From NCBI GenBank assembly GCA_024641965.1, contig JAHECC010000019.1, forward strand, positions 1 through 39,152: DNA of 39,152 nt, in the 5' to 3' direction. Made by a program: the position numbers and the translations under genes. Position 1 is the stretch's first letter; every line of letters starts with the position of its first letter. The stretch is from Rubrivivax sp. GTDB taxonomy: Bacteria > Pseudomonadota > Gammaproteobacteria > Burkholderiales > Burkholderiaceae_C. The notes beneath the pieces were generated by a model that saw nothing but the letters and a program-made list of their open reading frames with translations, did no database searches and was not told where the DNA came from. Positions 1-8,392 of the stretch are shown piece by piece.

Positions 1-1088
1 AGGAAGATCGGCACGAAGATGATGATGATCTCGCTCCACTCGAGCGGCCAGCCCAGCAGGAAGATGATGACCTGGGAGAGCAGCAGGAAGCTCAGCGTGT
101 CCAGGTTCATCCCCAGCACGAAATCCTTGATCAAGCCTTCGCCGCCGAGATAGGAAAAGATCGAAGAGAAGGTCCACGAGCCGACGAACAGCCAGCACAC
201 CATCGCCGAGGTGCGCGCCGTCAGGAACACCGCTTCCTTCAACCGGCCCCAGCTGAACGCCCGGTAGGCGATCGCCAGCACCATCGAGCCCAGCGCGCCG
301 ATGGCGGCGGCCTCGCTTGGGGTGGCCAGGCCGAACAGGATAGCGCCGAGCACCGACATGATCAGCACGGCCAGCGGGAAGAAGGCTTGCAGCAGCAGCA
401 CGACGACCTGCGTCCACGGGATATCGGTCTCGGATTTCGGCAGCTTCGGGGCCATCTTCGGATTGATCGCCACGCGCGTGATCACGTAGACCATGTACAG
501 GCCGGCGAGCAGGAAGCCGGGCACCAGCGCCGCTGCGTAGAGCTTGACCACCGACACCGCCGAGGTCGCGCCGTAGACGATGAGCATGATCGACGGCGGA
601 ATCAGGATGCCCAGCGTACCGCCGGCGCAGATCACGCCGGCCGACAGTTTCTGGTCGTAACCTGCCTTGAGCATCGCCGGGAACGCCAGCAGGCCCATCA
701 GCGTGACCACCGCGCCGACGATGCCGGTGGCGGTGGCGAACAGCGCGCAGGTGATGAGCGCCGCGACGGCCATCGACCCCGGGATCGCACGCAGCGACAC
801 CTGCAGGCTGTAGAACAGCCGGTCCAGGATGTTCGATCGTTCGATCATGTAGCCCATGAACAAGAACAGCGGCACTGCCGTCAGCACATCGTTGTTCATG
901 ATGCTGAAGGTGTTCTGCGACAGCAGGTAGAACACCCGGCTGTCGAAGAAGTCCTGACCCGGCGTGTAGTACGCGTAGTAGCCGAACATCACGCCCATGG
1001 CCATCAGCGTGAAGGCGATCGGAAAGCCGAGCAGGATCACGAAGATGAACCCGCCGAGCATGACCAGCGCAAGTTCCGGGTTGCTCAT
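1..1088 (-). CDS. dctM: TRAP transporter large permease (DctM), 3' part cut by window edge
   Basis: Large membrane subunit of a tripartite ATP-independent periplasmic transporter, the sodium-coupled channel component in the inner membrane. About 362 codons are visible of a family usually near 430, and the C-terminus lies beyond the left edge. The translation starts MSNPELALVMLGG and is a run of hydrophobic helices with DctM-type stretches such as LFMGYMIERS, GTLGILIPPSIMLIVYG and LATPSEAAAIGA. The start ATG overlaps the dctQ stop by four bases (ATGA), so the two permeases are translationally coupled. Family assignment is secure; the transported acid cannot be read from this subunit. Confidence 0.93.
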   Translation of the reverse strand, partial: MSNPELALVMLGGFIFVILLGFPIAFTLMAMGVMFGYYAYYTPGQDFFDSRVFYLLSQNTFSIMNNDVLTAVPLFLFMGYMIERSNILDRLFYSLQVSLRAIPGSMAVAALITCALFATATGIVGAVVTLMGLLAFPAMLKAGYDQKLSAGVICAGGTLGILIPPSIMLIVYGATSAVSVVKLYAAALVPGFLLAGLYMVYVITRVAINPKMAPKLPKSETDIPWTQVVVLLLQAFFPLAVLIMSVLGAILFGLATPSEAAAIGALGSMVLAIAYRAFSWGRLKEAVFLTARTSAMVCWLFVGSWTFSSIFSYLGGEGLIKDFVLGMNLDTLSFLLLSQVIIFLLGWPLEWSEIIIIFVPIF

Positions 1089-1675
1089 GGCGCGCCCTCC
1101 GCGGCGGACTTCTTCTGGTATTCGTTCTGCAGCACGTTTTCGAGCTCCTCGACGTCGTGCAACTGCTGCGGCCACTGGCCGGTCTGTAGGCAGAGAACGC
1201 AGCGAATCACCTGGGCGATGCCCTGGATGAAGAGCATCACTCCGGCCGCCGGTATCAGCGCCTTGAGCTGCCAGATCGGCACCCCCACGGGGCTGTTGAC
1301 GCTGACCTCGGTATAGCCGAAGGAGTCATGTGCGTAGCCATATCCAGCGATGATCAAGGCCGTGACGCCGGGATAGAAGAAGATGAAATACAGCACCAGT
1401 TCGATGCTCGCCTGCGCACGCGGGCGCAGCAGCCGGAAGAACACGTCACCGCGCACATGCGCATTGCGCGACAGCGCGTAGGCCCCGGACATGATGAACA
1501 GGGCCCCGTACAGGATGTAGCTCATGTCATAGGCCCAACTCGTCGGGTCGTTCATCACGTAGCGCATGAAGACCTCGTACGAGGTGCCCAGCGTCAGGAT
1601 CAGGATGCACCAGGCGAACGCGTGGCCGACGGCCATGCTGAAGCGGTCGATCATGAGCAGGAACTTCTGGAGCAT
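1085..1675 (-). CDS. dctQ: TRAP transporter small permease (DctQ)
   Basis: Small membrane subunit of the TRAP transporter, 196 aa, with four predicted helices in the usual DctQ layout. The family-typical segment around residues 34-52 (YEVFMRYVMNDPTSWAYD) and the NAHVRGDVFF stretch at about 71-80 are present. It lies between the binding protein gene upstream and dctM downstream, overlapping dctM by four bases. The C-terminal tail (EELENVLQNEYQKK) is charged and probably cytoplasmic. It pairs with DctM to form the membrane complex that receives substrate from DctP. Confidence 0.92.
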   Translation of the reverse strand: MLQKFLLMIDRFSMAVGHAFAWCILILTLGTSYEVFMRYVMNDPTSWAYDMSYILYGALFIMSGAYALSRNAHVRGDVFFRLLRPRAQASIELVLYFIFFYPGVTALIIAGYGYAHDSFGYTEVSVNSPVGVPIWQLKALIPAAGVMLFIQGIAQVIRCVLCLQTGQWPQQLHDVEELENVLQNEYQKKSAAEGAP

Positions 1676-1725
1676 GGTGGTGCGTCCTTGGACAGAAGTG
1701 ACGGTGGAAATCTAGCAGGTCTCGC

Positions 1726-1755
1726 AAAAAAGGCGGCGCATCACTGCGCCGCCTT
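1726..1755 (-). terminator. Rho-independent terminator between dctP and dctQ
   Basis: On the minus strand a perfect 9-bp GC-rich stem (arms at 1745-1753 and 1732-1740) with a four-base loop is followed at once by six T (complement of A at 1726-1731). It lies 43 bases past the dctP stop and 51 bases before the dctQ start, inside what is otherwise one transport operon. It most likely gives partial termination, so that binding protein mRNA exceeds permease mRNA. Confidence 0.8.
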
Positions 1756-1796
1756 CGGTCAGCTCCGGTTGAGGCGCGAGGCTGTAGCGGTCCGCC

Positions 1797-2945
1797 TCAG
1801 AAGCCGAGCTTGCCGTACAGGTGCTCGTAGGCCAACTGGTTGTCGGCGCCGTTGAAATAGCCGTAGTAACCGACGCGCTTGGCCCAGGCCATCTGCGAAT
1901 CCCATACCTTCTTGAAGAACGGATCCTCTGCGGTCAGCTTCTTGACAATCACGTCCCAGGCCTTGAGCTGGGCTTCGAAGATGTCCTTCGGCGTGCGGAT
2001 GATGTTGACCTTGTCCTTGTCCTTCAATTCTTGCAGGTCGCGCGAATACTGGTCCAGCGCCAGCGCGTAGTTGGACGTGGACGCCGCCTCGGCGGCGTAC
2101 TTCAGGATGGCCTGCAATTCCTTGGGCAGCGCATCGTACTTCTTCTTGTTGAAGTCGATCTCGAAGAACTCCATGGCCTGGTGGTAGCTGCCCATGTAGT
2201 AGTACTTCGCCACGTCCTGCGCGCCGAAGCGGCGGTCGGAGGTCGGGTTGTTGAACTCGAAGGCGTCGATCACGCCACGCTCCATCGCCGGCACGATTTC
2301 GCCGCCCGGCAGCTGCGTGACCTTCATGCCCATTTCCTGCATCAGGTCGGCTGCCAAGCCCACCGTGCGGTACTTGAAACCCTTCAGGTCGGCCGCGCCC
2401 TTGATCGGCTTCTTGAACCAGCCCAGCGGCTGGGTCGGCATCGGCATCGCCCAGAACGCCACGACATCGAGCCCGAGTTTCTTGACCAGCTCGTCGTAGA
2501 AAGGTTGACCTTCGCGATGAATCCAGGCCAGCATCTGGTTGGCATCGCAACCATTGATCGGGCCGGAGCCGAACAGCGATGCGACCTTGCTCTTGCCGTA
2601 CCAGTACACCGCCACCGTATGGGCGGCATCGATCACGCCCTTGCTGGTCGCGTCCATCACCTCGAACGGCTTGACGACCGAACCGCCGACCAGATAGTCG
2701 ATGCGCAGGCGGCCGCCGGCCATCTCGTTGACTTTGGCCACGTACTGCTCGGCCATTTCGTTGAAGACGTCCTTGGCGCCCCAAGCGCCCTGCATCTTCA
2801 ACACGATCGGCGACTGTGCCACCGAGACCATCGGCGCGGACATGGCCACGGCGCCCGCAGCGCCGGAAACGGCCGCGCCAAGAAAGCGGCGGCGAGCAGG
2901 TTTTGCCTGCTCTGTTGCAGGATTGATGACGGTGTCGTTGTTCAT
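1797..2945 (-). CDS. dctP: TRAP transporter periplasmic substrate-binding protein, Tat-exported
   Basis: Extracytoplasmic binding protein that captures an organic acid and hands it to DctQM. 382 aa from the chosen ATG, which has GGAGA eight bases upstream; a longer in-frame reading upstream has no such site. Residues 18-23 are RRRFLG, a twin-arginine motif, followed by an Ala-rich hydrophobic stretch and likely cleavage near residue 43. The mature part carries the DctP-type segment KYRTVGLAADLMQEMG and LPGGEIVPAMERGVIDAFEF, which resembles 2-oxoacid (TakP-like) binders more than classic C4-dicarboxylate DctP; this is an inference from memory. It is followed by a terminator, then dctQM. The gene just upstream is icd, so a TCA-related acid is a reasonable guess. 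Confidence 0.9.
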   Translation of the reverse strand: MNNDTVINPATEQAKPARRRFLGAAVSGAAGAVAMSAPMVSVAQSPIVLKMQGAWGAKDVFNEMAEQYVAKVNEMAGGRLRIDYLVGGSVVKPFEVMDATSKGVIDAAHTVAVYWYGKSKVASLFGSGPINGCDANQMLAWIHREGQPFYDELVKKLGLDVVAFWAMPMPTQPLGWFKKPIKGAADLKGFKYRTVGLAADLMQEMGMKVTQLPGGEIVPAMERGVIDAFEFNNPTSDRRFGAQDVAKYYYMGSYHQAMEFFEIDFNKKKYDALPKELQAILKYAAEAASTSNYALALDQYSRDLQELKDKDKVNIIRTPKDIFEAQLKAWDVIVKKLTAEDPFFKKVWDSQMAWAKRVGYYGYFNGADNQLAYEHLYGKLGF

Positions 2946-3097
2946 ATGTTTCTCCATAGTTGGTATGCAACTGGCATCGGCCTGCGACGCCTTCGCATGG
3001 CCGCTAGCGTTAACCGCCTGACTATCGGTGCATGATGCGGCACAAGCAAGTCGGTATAACCCCGAAGGCGCGCCGCGGTATTGACGCAACGCAGTCC

Positions 3098-3115
3098 AAA
3101 GCGCGATTTGCGCGC
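3098..3115 (-). terminator. Weak hairpin terminator candidate after icd
   Basis: On the minus strand, 22 bases after the icd stop, a 5-bp GCGCG/CGCGC stem with a five-base loop is followed by only three T. This is a weak intrinsic-terminator shape; it may be no more than chance in such GC-rich sequence. Confidence 0.25.
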
Positions 3116-3136
3116 CGGGCCGCAGGCACAAGCGAA

Positions 3137-4390
3137 TTACATATGGTCGATCATCACTTGCCCGAAGCCCGAGCAGGACACCTGCGTGGCACCGTCCATC
3201 AGCCGCGCGAAGTCGTAGGTGACCTTCTTGCTGGCGATCGACTTCTCCATCGAACTGATGATCAGGTCGGCGGCCTCGAACCAGCCCATGTGGCGCAGCA
3301 TCATCTCGGCTGACAGAATCTCCGAGCCCGGGTTGACGTAGTCCTTGCCCGCGTATTTCGGCGCGGTGCCATGCGTGGCCTCGAACATCGCGATCGAGTC
3401 ACTCAGGTTTGCACCCGGAGCGATGCCGATGCCACCGACCTGCGCGGCCAGTGCGTCGGACACATAGTCGCCGTTCAGGTTCAGCGTGGCGATCACTGAG
3501 TACTCCGCCGGGCGCAGCAGGATCTGCTGCAGGAAGGCGTCGGCGATGACGTCCTTGACGATGATGTCCTTGCCGCTCTTCGGGTTCTTGAAGCTGCACC
3601 AAGGGCCACCATCAACTTCCTTGGCGCCGAATTCCTTCACCGCCAGACCATAACCCCAGTCGCGGAAACCGCCTTCGGTGAACTTCATGATGTTGCCCTT
3701 GTGCACCAGCGTCACCGAGGGCTTGTCGTTGTCGATCGCGTACTGGATGGCCTTGCGCACCAGGCGCTCGGTGCCTTCGCGCGACACCGGCTTGATGCCG
3801 ATACCGGAGGTGTTCGGGAAGCGGATCTTGGTGACCTTCATCTCGTCGATGAGGAACTTGATCAGCTTCTTCGCCTTGTCGCTCTCGGCTTCGTACTCGA
3901 TGCCGGCGTAGATGTCTTCCGAGTTCTCGCGGAAGATGACCATGTTGGTCTTCTCCGGTTCCTTGACCGGGCTGGGCACGCCCTTGAAGTACTGGATCGG
4001 GCGCAAGCAGACATACAGGTCGAGTTCCTGGCGCAGCGCCACGTTCAGGCTGCGGATGCCACCGCCCACCGGCGTCGTCAGCGGGCCCTTGATCGAGACC
4101 ACGTATTCCTTCACCACCGCCAGCGTCTCTTCGGGCAGCCACACGTCGGGGCCGTAGACCTTGGTCGACTTCTCGCCAGCGAAGACCTCCATCCAGTGGA
4201 TCTTGCGCTTGCCGCCGTAGCTCTTGGCCACGGCCGCGTCCACCACCTTCAGCATCACCGGCGTGATGTCCAGGCCGGTGCCGTCGCCCTCGATGTAGGG
4301 AATGATCGGCTGATCGGGTACGTTCAGCGAGTAGTCTTCGTTGACGGTGATCTTCTGCCCGCCTTGGGGCACCTTGATGTGCTTGTACAT
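3137..4390 (-). CDS. icd: Isocitrate dehydrogenase (NADP+)
   Basis: Oxidative decarboxylation of isocitrate to 2-oxoglutarate in the TCA cycle, cytoplasmic homodimer. 417 aa from the ATG that has GGAGA eight bases upstream, matching the E. coli enzyme length (416); the reading frame stays open upstream but that extension is not coding. The substrate-binding residues are visible: the phosphorylatable Ser114 and Asn116 in [18 protein letters not shown], Arg120, Arg130, Arg154 and Tyr161. The coenzyme loop HGTAPKYAG and the YDFARLMDG segment keep the Lys/Tyr and Tyr/Arg pairs that mark NADP specificity in the E. coli-type enzyme. A -10-like TAAAAT lies on the minus strand at 4438-4443, without a convincing -35. 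The neighbour downstream is the TRAP binding protein. Confidence 0.97.
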   Translation of the reverse strand: MYKHIKVPQGGQKITVNEDYSLNVPDQPIIPYIEGDGTGLDITPVMLKVVDAAVAKSYGGKRKIHWMEVFAGEKSTKVYGPDVWLPEETLAVVKEYVVSIKGPLTTPVGGGIRSLNVALRQELDLYVCLRPIQYFKGVPSPVKEPEKTNMVIFRENSEDIYAGIEYEAESDKAKKLIKFLIDEMKVTKIRFPNTSGIGIKPVSREGTERLVRKAIQYAIDNDKPSVTLVHKGNIMKFTEGGFRDWGYGLAVKEFGAKEVDGGPWCSFKNPKSGKDIIVKDVIADAFLQQILLRPAEYSVIATLNLNGDYVSDALAAQVGGIGIAPGANLSDSIAMFEATHGTAPKYAGKDYVNPGSEILSAEMMLRHMGWFEAADLIISSMEKSIASKKVTYDFARLMDGATQVSCSGFGQVMIDHM

Positions 4391-4482
4391 GGGTTGTCTC
4401 CGCTGGAACGTGTCGAGAGTTGGCTTGAAAACCGATGATTTTAGGTGACGCCGGTTTGGGCGACGAAGCTGGGTTTTCAGAT

Positions 4483-5193
4483 TCAGGACAAACAATAGTC
4501 CACGAAGCGCATGAACAGGTCGTGGCCCATGGCCCATGCCGAGGCGGCAGCCAGCGCCGCGCCAGCCAGCCGGATGGCCCAGACGTTGGCCTGCAGGGCA
4601 CCGATGCCGCTGCCGGTGAGTCGATTGAAGGCCCAGGGGGCAAGGCTCAGCCCGGCCGCACTGACACCGGCAAAAACCGCCATGGCTGCCGCCCCGGCCC
4701 AGGCGGTATTGGCCAGCGCCGCCACGACCAGCGCCGACTGCAGCAAGCCGCAAGGCCACGCGACCCACAACGAACCGGCCGCCGCGGCGCGCGCCGGTCC
4801 CTGCATGGTTTGCCAGCCCACCTGCTTTGCCTGCTGGGGTGCCAGGCGCCGGGTACCTCGGCCGAGGTTTTCCAACCAGGCGGGTTGACGTCCCTGCCAC
4901 AACAGCCACAAGCCCAGGCCCAGCGCGGCGCAATGCAGCAGGGTCCACAACGGCCGCAGCACCGGCGAAAGTTGGCCGAGTTGCGATACCAGACCGACGC
5001 TCGATGCCGCCACGGCACCGACGGCGGCATAACCCAGCACCCGCGCGGCATGAAAGGCCAGCGGCGTCGCCTGTGCGCCGCGACTGCCGCAACTGCGAAG
5101 CAGCGCCGCGCTCGACGGACCGCACATCGCGGCGCAATGCGGTGCGCCGGCCAGCCCGAGCATCAATGCGCTGAGGACGAGTGCAAGGTCCAT
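4483..5193 (-). CDS. TauE/SafE-like (DsbD_2-type) membrane protein of the cbb3 locus
   Basis: 236-aa protein with about six predicted transmembrane helices. The first helix carries [11 protein letters not shown] (His19, Cys20, Cys24), a signature of the membrane family related to the DsbD core and to UreH-like proteins often found beside cbb3 oxidase genes. A second small-residue stretch, [12 protein letters not shown], follows near the middle. The Cys/His pair could bind copper or take part in thiol chemistry, which is inference from the family and from its position at the end of the cco gene cluster. It lies 24 bases after the small membrane protein gene, in the same direction. The precise substrate is unknown. 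Confidence 0.8.
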   Translation of the reverse strand: MDLALVLSALMLGLAGAPHCAAMCGPSSAALLRSCGSRGAQATPLAFHAARVLGYAAVGAVAASSVGLVSQLGQLSPVLRPLWTLLHCAALGLGLWLLWQGRQPAWLENLGRGTRRLAPQQAKQVGWQTMQGPARAAAAGSLWVAWPCGLLQSALVVAALANTAWAGAAAMAVFAGVSAAGLSLAPWAFNRLTGSGIGALQANVWAIRLAGAALAAASAWAMGHDLFMRFVDYCLS

Positions 5194-5217
5194 GGCGCGT
5201 GCGCCGCCTCGAGCGCC

Positions 5218-5496
5218 TCAATGCGGCAGCGCATCGATCGTTTCATTGCGGTTGATGTCCTCGGGGCTTCGGCACAACAACAGGGCCAAGGCGGCGGCGA
5301 CGGCCGTGACGGCCCAGAACACCATGAAGGCCAACGTGTAGATCGCACGGGCCGACAGGTCGACAGCCTCGCCGCTCAGCCAACGCAGGTCGGCGGGATC
5401 GACCAGCGCGAAGACCACCATCTCGAGCACGGCGGCCATCAGGAACGCCGCCCACAGGATGCTGATCGTGCGTTTGGCTGCCGACATCTCGCCCAT
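5218..5496 (-). CDS. Small two-helix membrane protein of the cbb3 locus, function unknown
   Basis: 92 aa with two predicted membrane helices (about 12-30 and 49-74) and a short polar C-terminus ([18 protein letters not shown]). The chosen ATG has AGGT six to nine bases upstream; a second ATG three codons later is possible. I do not recognise a named family. Its position between the FixH-like gene and the TauE/SafE-like gene, all in one direction with short gaps, suggests it is co-transcribed with the cytochrome oxidase genes. Confidence 0.7.
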   Translation of the reverse strand: MGEMSAAKRTISILWAAFLMAAVLEMVVFALVDPADLRWLSGEAVDLSARAIYTLAFMVFWAVTAVAAALALLLCRSPEDINRNETIDALPH

Positions 5497-5511
5497 GCTC
5501 GACCTACTGCC

Positions 5512-5772
5512 TCATTGCGATGCGGGTTTCGGCGTGGCCGCATGATTGCGCCCCTGCACGGCCGGCAATGTGGCGGCTTCGGCCGCCGTGGGATGTTGCG
5601 GCGCCGCGGTCAGCACCTCCTCGGCGCCCGATACGGCGATGGCCACGGTGATCAGCGCGGCCACCACCACCACCGCCGGTCCGCCGAAGACCAGCCACAC
5701 GAAACCGACACGCCACCACGGCGTGGGCGCGCCCGGCGGGACTTCGGCGCTGGGCAACGTGGCGTGGGTCAT
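5512..5772 (-). CDS. Short FixH/CcoH-like membrane protein
   Basis: 86 aa from the ATG; a TTG five codons upstream is an alternative start and neither has a strong ribosome site. The segment PWWRVGFVWLVFGGPAVVVVAALITVAIAV resembles the N-terminal membrane helix of FixH/CcoH, the cbb3 assembly factor normally of about 150-170 aa, and the gene sits in the FixH position just after ccoG. The whole periplasmic FixH domain is absent; instead there is an Ala/Pro-rich tail of about 40 residues. It may be a reduced CcoH or a degraded remnant. The assignment is by position and by one helix only. Confidence 0.6.
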   Translation of the reverse strand: MTHATLPSAEVPPGAPTPWWRVGFVWLVFGGPAVVVVAALITVAIAVSGAEEVLTAAPQHPTAAEAATLPAVQGRNHAATPKPASQ

Positions 5773-5799
5773 GAGCAGGCTCGGCAAAGCGTCGAAAGG

Positions 5800-7287
5800 T
5801 CAGCGGGGTACGACGAAGGTGGACTTCTCGAGCGATCTTGCCACGCTCGACCCGGGGATGGTGGGGAGCAGTTCGATATCGAACTCGATCGCATGGGCAC
5901 CGGGGCCGACGTCGGCGGCGCTCTGCGGCGGGATGCGCACCGCCACGGTGACCCAGCGCGCCTCGGCCGGCATCAGTTCGATGCTGACGGGCTTGTCGAG
6001 CACGATGCCCGGCAGGCCGCGCACCTTGACGTCGTAGCGGTGCGGCGACTCGGTGGCATTCATGACCTGCAAACGGTAGACGTTCTCGATCTGGCCATCA
6101 TCGACCAGCTGCGCCAGCGCGCCGCGGTCGCGCACCACGTCCACGCGGAAGGGGCTGCGCAGCGCCATGCTTGTCAGCAACGCCGCCACCAGCACCACGA
6201 GGATCGTGGTGTAGACGAGCACGCGCGGCCGCAGCACACGCTTGAGCACCTGGGCGCGCGACAGATGCCGGGCCAGGCCGTTTTGCGTGGCATAACGGAT
6301 GAGCCCGCGTGGGTAGCTCATCTTCTCCATCACGCCATTGCACACGTCGATGCAGGCGGTGCAACCGATGCATTCGTACTGCAGCCCTTTGCGGATGTCG
6401 ATGCCGGTCGGGCAGACCTGCACGCACAGCTTGCAGTCGATGCAGTCGCCCTTGCCCAGCGACTTCGGATCGGCCTTGCGCGAGCGCGAACCACGGGGCT
6501 CGCCACGCTCCGCGTCGTAGCTGACGATGAGCGTGTCCTTGTCGAACATCACGCTCTGGAAGCGCGCATAGGGGCACATGTACTTGCACACCTGTTCGCG
6601 CAGGAAGCCGGCATTGCCATAGGTCGCGAGCCCATAGAACAGCACCCAGAACAGCTCCCAGGGTCCGAGCGCGAACTGCGACACCAGCCCGGCCAGCGAC
6701 TTGATCGGCGTGAAGTAGCCGACGAAGGTGAAGCCGGTCCACAGCGCGATCACGATCCACACGGTCTGCTTGGCCGCGGCGCGCCAGGCCTTGTCCAGCG
6801 ACCAGGGCGCGGCGTCACGGCGCATGCGCGCGCTGCGGTCGCCCTGGATCTTGCGCTCGACCCACATGAAGATCTCGCTGTACACCGTCTGCGGGCAGGC
6901 AAAGCCGCACCACAGTCGCCCGGCCACAGCAGTGAACAGGAACAGCGAATAGGCCGAGATGATGAGCAGCGCGGTCAGGTAGATGAAGTCCTGCGGATAC
7001 AGGACCATGCCGAAGATGTAGAAGCGCCTGGCGCCCAGGTCGAAGAGCACGGACTGCCGGCCGTTCCATTCGAGCCACGGCAGGCCATAGAACACCAGTT
7101 GCGTGGCCCAGACCATGGCCCAGCGCCAGCCGGCAAACCAGCCGCTGACGGCGCGCGCGTAGATCTTCTGCTGCTTGACATACATCGACACGACGGAAGT
7201 CGCCGCGTCGTCGCTGCCCTCGTCGCCTGCCGCAGCCGTGCCGGTCGGGTCGGGCAGCGGCTTGTGTGCGGCAGCGGCAGGCTTCAC
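5800..7287 (-). CDS. ccoG: Cytochrome c oxidase accessory protein CcoG
   Basis: Membrane-bound polyferredoxin of the CcoG/FixG/RdxA family, needed for cbb3 oxidase assembly and proposed to reduce Cu(II) for insertion into CcoN. 495 aa. The N-terminal half has membrane helices with two Cys motifs, CGFACP at 127-132 and CKYMCP at 234-239. The ferredoxin domain has two full 4Fe-4S motifs, CIDCKLCVQVCP at 282-293 and CIGCTACIDVC at 306-316. A further helix near 354-373 precedes an Ig-like periplasmic C-terminal domain. It lies nine bases after ccoP, in the same operon. Confidence 0.96.
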   Translation of the reverse strand: MKPAAAAHKPLPDPTGTAAAGDEGSDDAATSVVSMYVKQQKIYARAVSGWFAGWRWAMVWATQLVFYGLPWLEWNGRQSVLFDLGARRFYIFGMVLYPQDFIYLTALLIISAYSLFLFTAVAGRLWCGFACPQTVYSEIFMWVERKIQGDRSARMRRDAAPWSLDKAWRAAAKQTVWIVIALWTGFTFVGYFTPIKSLAGLVSQFALGPWELFWVLFYGLATYGNAGFLREQVCKYMCPYARFQSVMFDKDTLIVSYDAERGEPRGSRSRKADPKSLGKGDCIDCKLCVQVCPTGIDIRKGLQYECIGCTACIDVCNGVMEKMSYPRGLIRYATQNGLARHLSRAQVLKRVLRPRVLVYTTILVVLVAALLTSMALRSPFRVDVVRDRGALAQLVDDGQIENVYRLQVMNATESPHRYDVKVRGLPGIVLDKPVSIELMPAEARWVTVAVRIPPQSAADVGPGAHAIEFDIELLPTIPGSSVARSLEKSTFVVPR

Positions 7288-7296
7288 GCGTGCGGC

Positions 7297-8211
7297 CTAC
7301 TTCGCCGCGAGGGTCGAAGCTTGCGAAAGGCTCCAAACATAGGCGGCCAGCACATGGATCTGCTCGGCGCTCAGCCGCTCGCCAAAAGGCGGCATGACAT
7401 TCGTCTTGCCCTGATTGACCATCGCGACGATGGCCGTTTCGCCCCAGCCGTGCAGCCAGACCTTGTCGCTCAGGTTGGGCGCGCCGAGCGCCGGGTTGCC
7501 CTTGCCCTCGGGCCCGTGGCACGCGGCACAGGTCACGAACTTGGCCTTGCCCAGCTGCGCCGCGGCGCTGTTGTGCGGGCTGCCGGACAGGCTGAGCACA
7601 TAGTTGGCGACGTTGCGCACGTCTTCGGCCGTGCCCACCGCCGCGGCCATCGGCGGCATCACGCCCATGCGGCCCTTGGTAAGGGTCTCGGCGATGGTTT
7701 CGAGCGAACCGCCGTAGAGCCAGTCGCCGTCGGTCAGGTTCGGGAAGCCCTTGCTGCCCTTGGCGTTGGAGCCGTGGCAACCGGCGCAGTTGTTGCCGAA
7801 CAGTCTCTCACCGATGCCCATGGCCGCCGGGTCCTTGGACAGCTGTTCCGCGGACATGCTCTTGTACTTGTCGTAGACCACGGCCATGGCTTGCTGGGCC
7901 TTTTGCTGCTCCAGTTCATACTGGCCGGCGCTGCTCCAGCCCAAGGCACCACCGAACCTGCCCAACCCGGGATACAGCGCGAGATAGATCGCCGCGAAGA
8001 CCACGGTGATGATGAACAGCCACAGCCACCAGCGCGGCAGCGGGTTGTTCATCTCCTTCAGATCGACGTCCCAGACATGGCCGGTGGTGTTGTCGTCGGC
8101 CATGACCTTGCGCTTGCTGGCCACGAACAGCAGCCACAGACACCACACCAGTCCCAGCACCGTGGCGGCGGCGACGAAGATCGACCAACCGCTGTGAAAG
8201 AAATCGCTCAT
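7297..8211 (-). CDS. ccoP: cbb3 oxidase subunit III, dihaem cytochrome c (CcoP)
   Basis: Membrane-anchored dihaem cytochrome c that passes electrons from soluble cytochromes to the CcoO/CcoN core. 304 aa with two N-terminal helices (about 10-30 and 60-80), the FixP-type cytosolic loop TTGHVWDVDLKEMNNPLPRW between them, and two c-haem motifs, CAGCH at 142-146 and CAACH at 228-232, each followed by the expected distal Met region (GVMPPM and NVMPPF). The ATG overlaps the ccoQ stop by four bases. Confidence 0.97.
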   Translation of the reverse strand: MSDFFHSGWSIFVAAATVLGLVWCLWLLFVASKRKVMADDNTTGHVWDVDLKEMNNPLPRWWLWLFIITVVFAAIYLALYPGLGRFGGALGWSSAGQYELEQQKAQQAMAVVYDKYKSMSAEQLSKDPAAMGIGERLFGNNCAGCHGSNAKGSKGFPNLTDGDWLYGGSLETIAETLTKGRMGVMPPMAAAVGTAEDVRNVANYVLSLSGSPHNSAAAQLGKAKFVTCAACHGPEGKGNPALGAPNLSDKVWLHGWGETAIVAMVNQGKTNVMPPFGERLSAEQIHVLAAYVWSLSQASTLAAK

Positions 8212-8378
8212 TGTTTTTCTCCGTTGTCGCGCAGGCCCGACTCGTCGTCAATGAAGGGCAGTTGCGCCGCCTCGTCGAAGGCCTCACGCCGCCGCGAACT
8301 CCAGGTCCAGGCCCAGATACCGAGAAACAGCACCAAACCGAGCAGCATCACCGCCACGCGCATGTCGTTGACATCCAT
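8208..8378 (-). CDS. ccoQ: cbb3 oxidase small subunit CcoQ (FixQ)
   Basis: A 56-aa reading frame found by hand between ccoO and ccoP. It begins MDVNDMRVAVMLLGLV, has one membrane helix (about 8-26, LLGLVLFLGIWAWTW) followed by SSRRREAFDEAAQLPF, the usual CcoQ pattern of helix then charged tail with the AA.LPF ending, and closes with DDESGLRDNGEKQ. The ATG has GGGGGAG about nine bases upstream and the stop overlaps the ccoP start (ATGA). CcoQ stabilises the link between CcoP and the catalytic core. Confidence 0.9.
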   Translation of the reverse strand: MDVNDMRVAVMLLGLVLFLGIWAWTWSSRRREAFDEAAQLPFIDDESGLRDNGEKQ

Positions 8379-8392
8379 CTGTCGGCTCCCCC

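Noticed and set aside
4429..4457. Six-base inverted repeat AAACCG/CGGTTT upstream of icd as a terminator for the cco locus
   Set aside because: The loop of 17 bases is too long for an efficient intrinsic terminator and the region overlaps the probable icd promoter.
3137..5221. icd read as a 694-aa fusion with an N-terminal extension
   Set aside because: The extension is the shadow of the TauE/SafE-like gene in another frame; the true start has a good ribosome site and gives the normal enzyme length.
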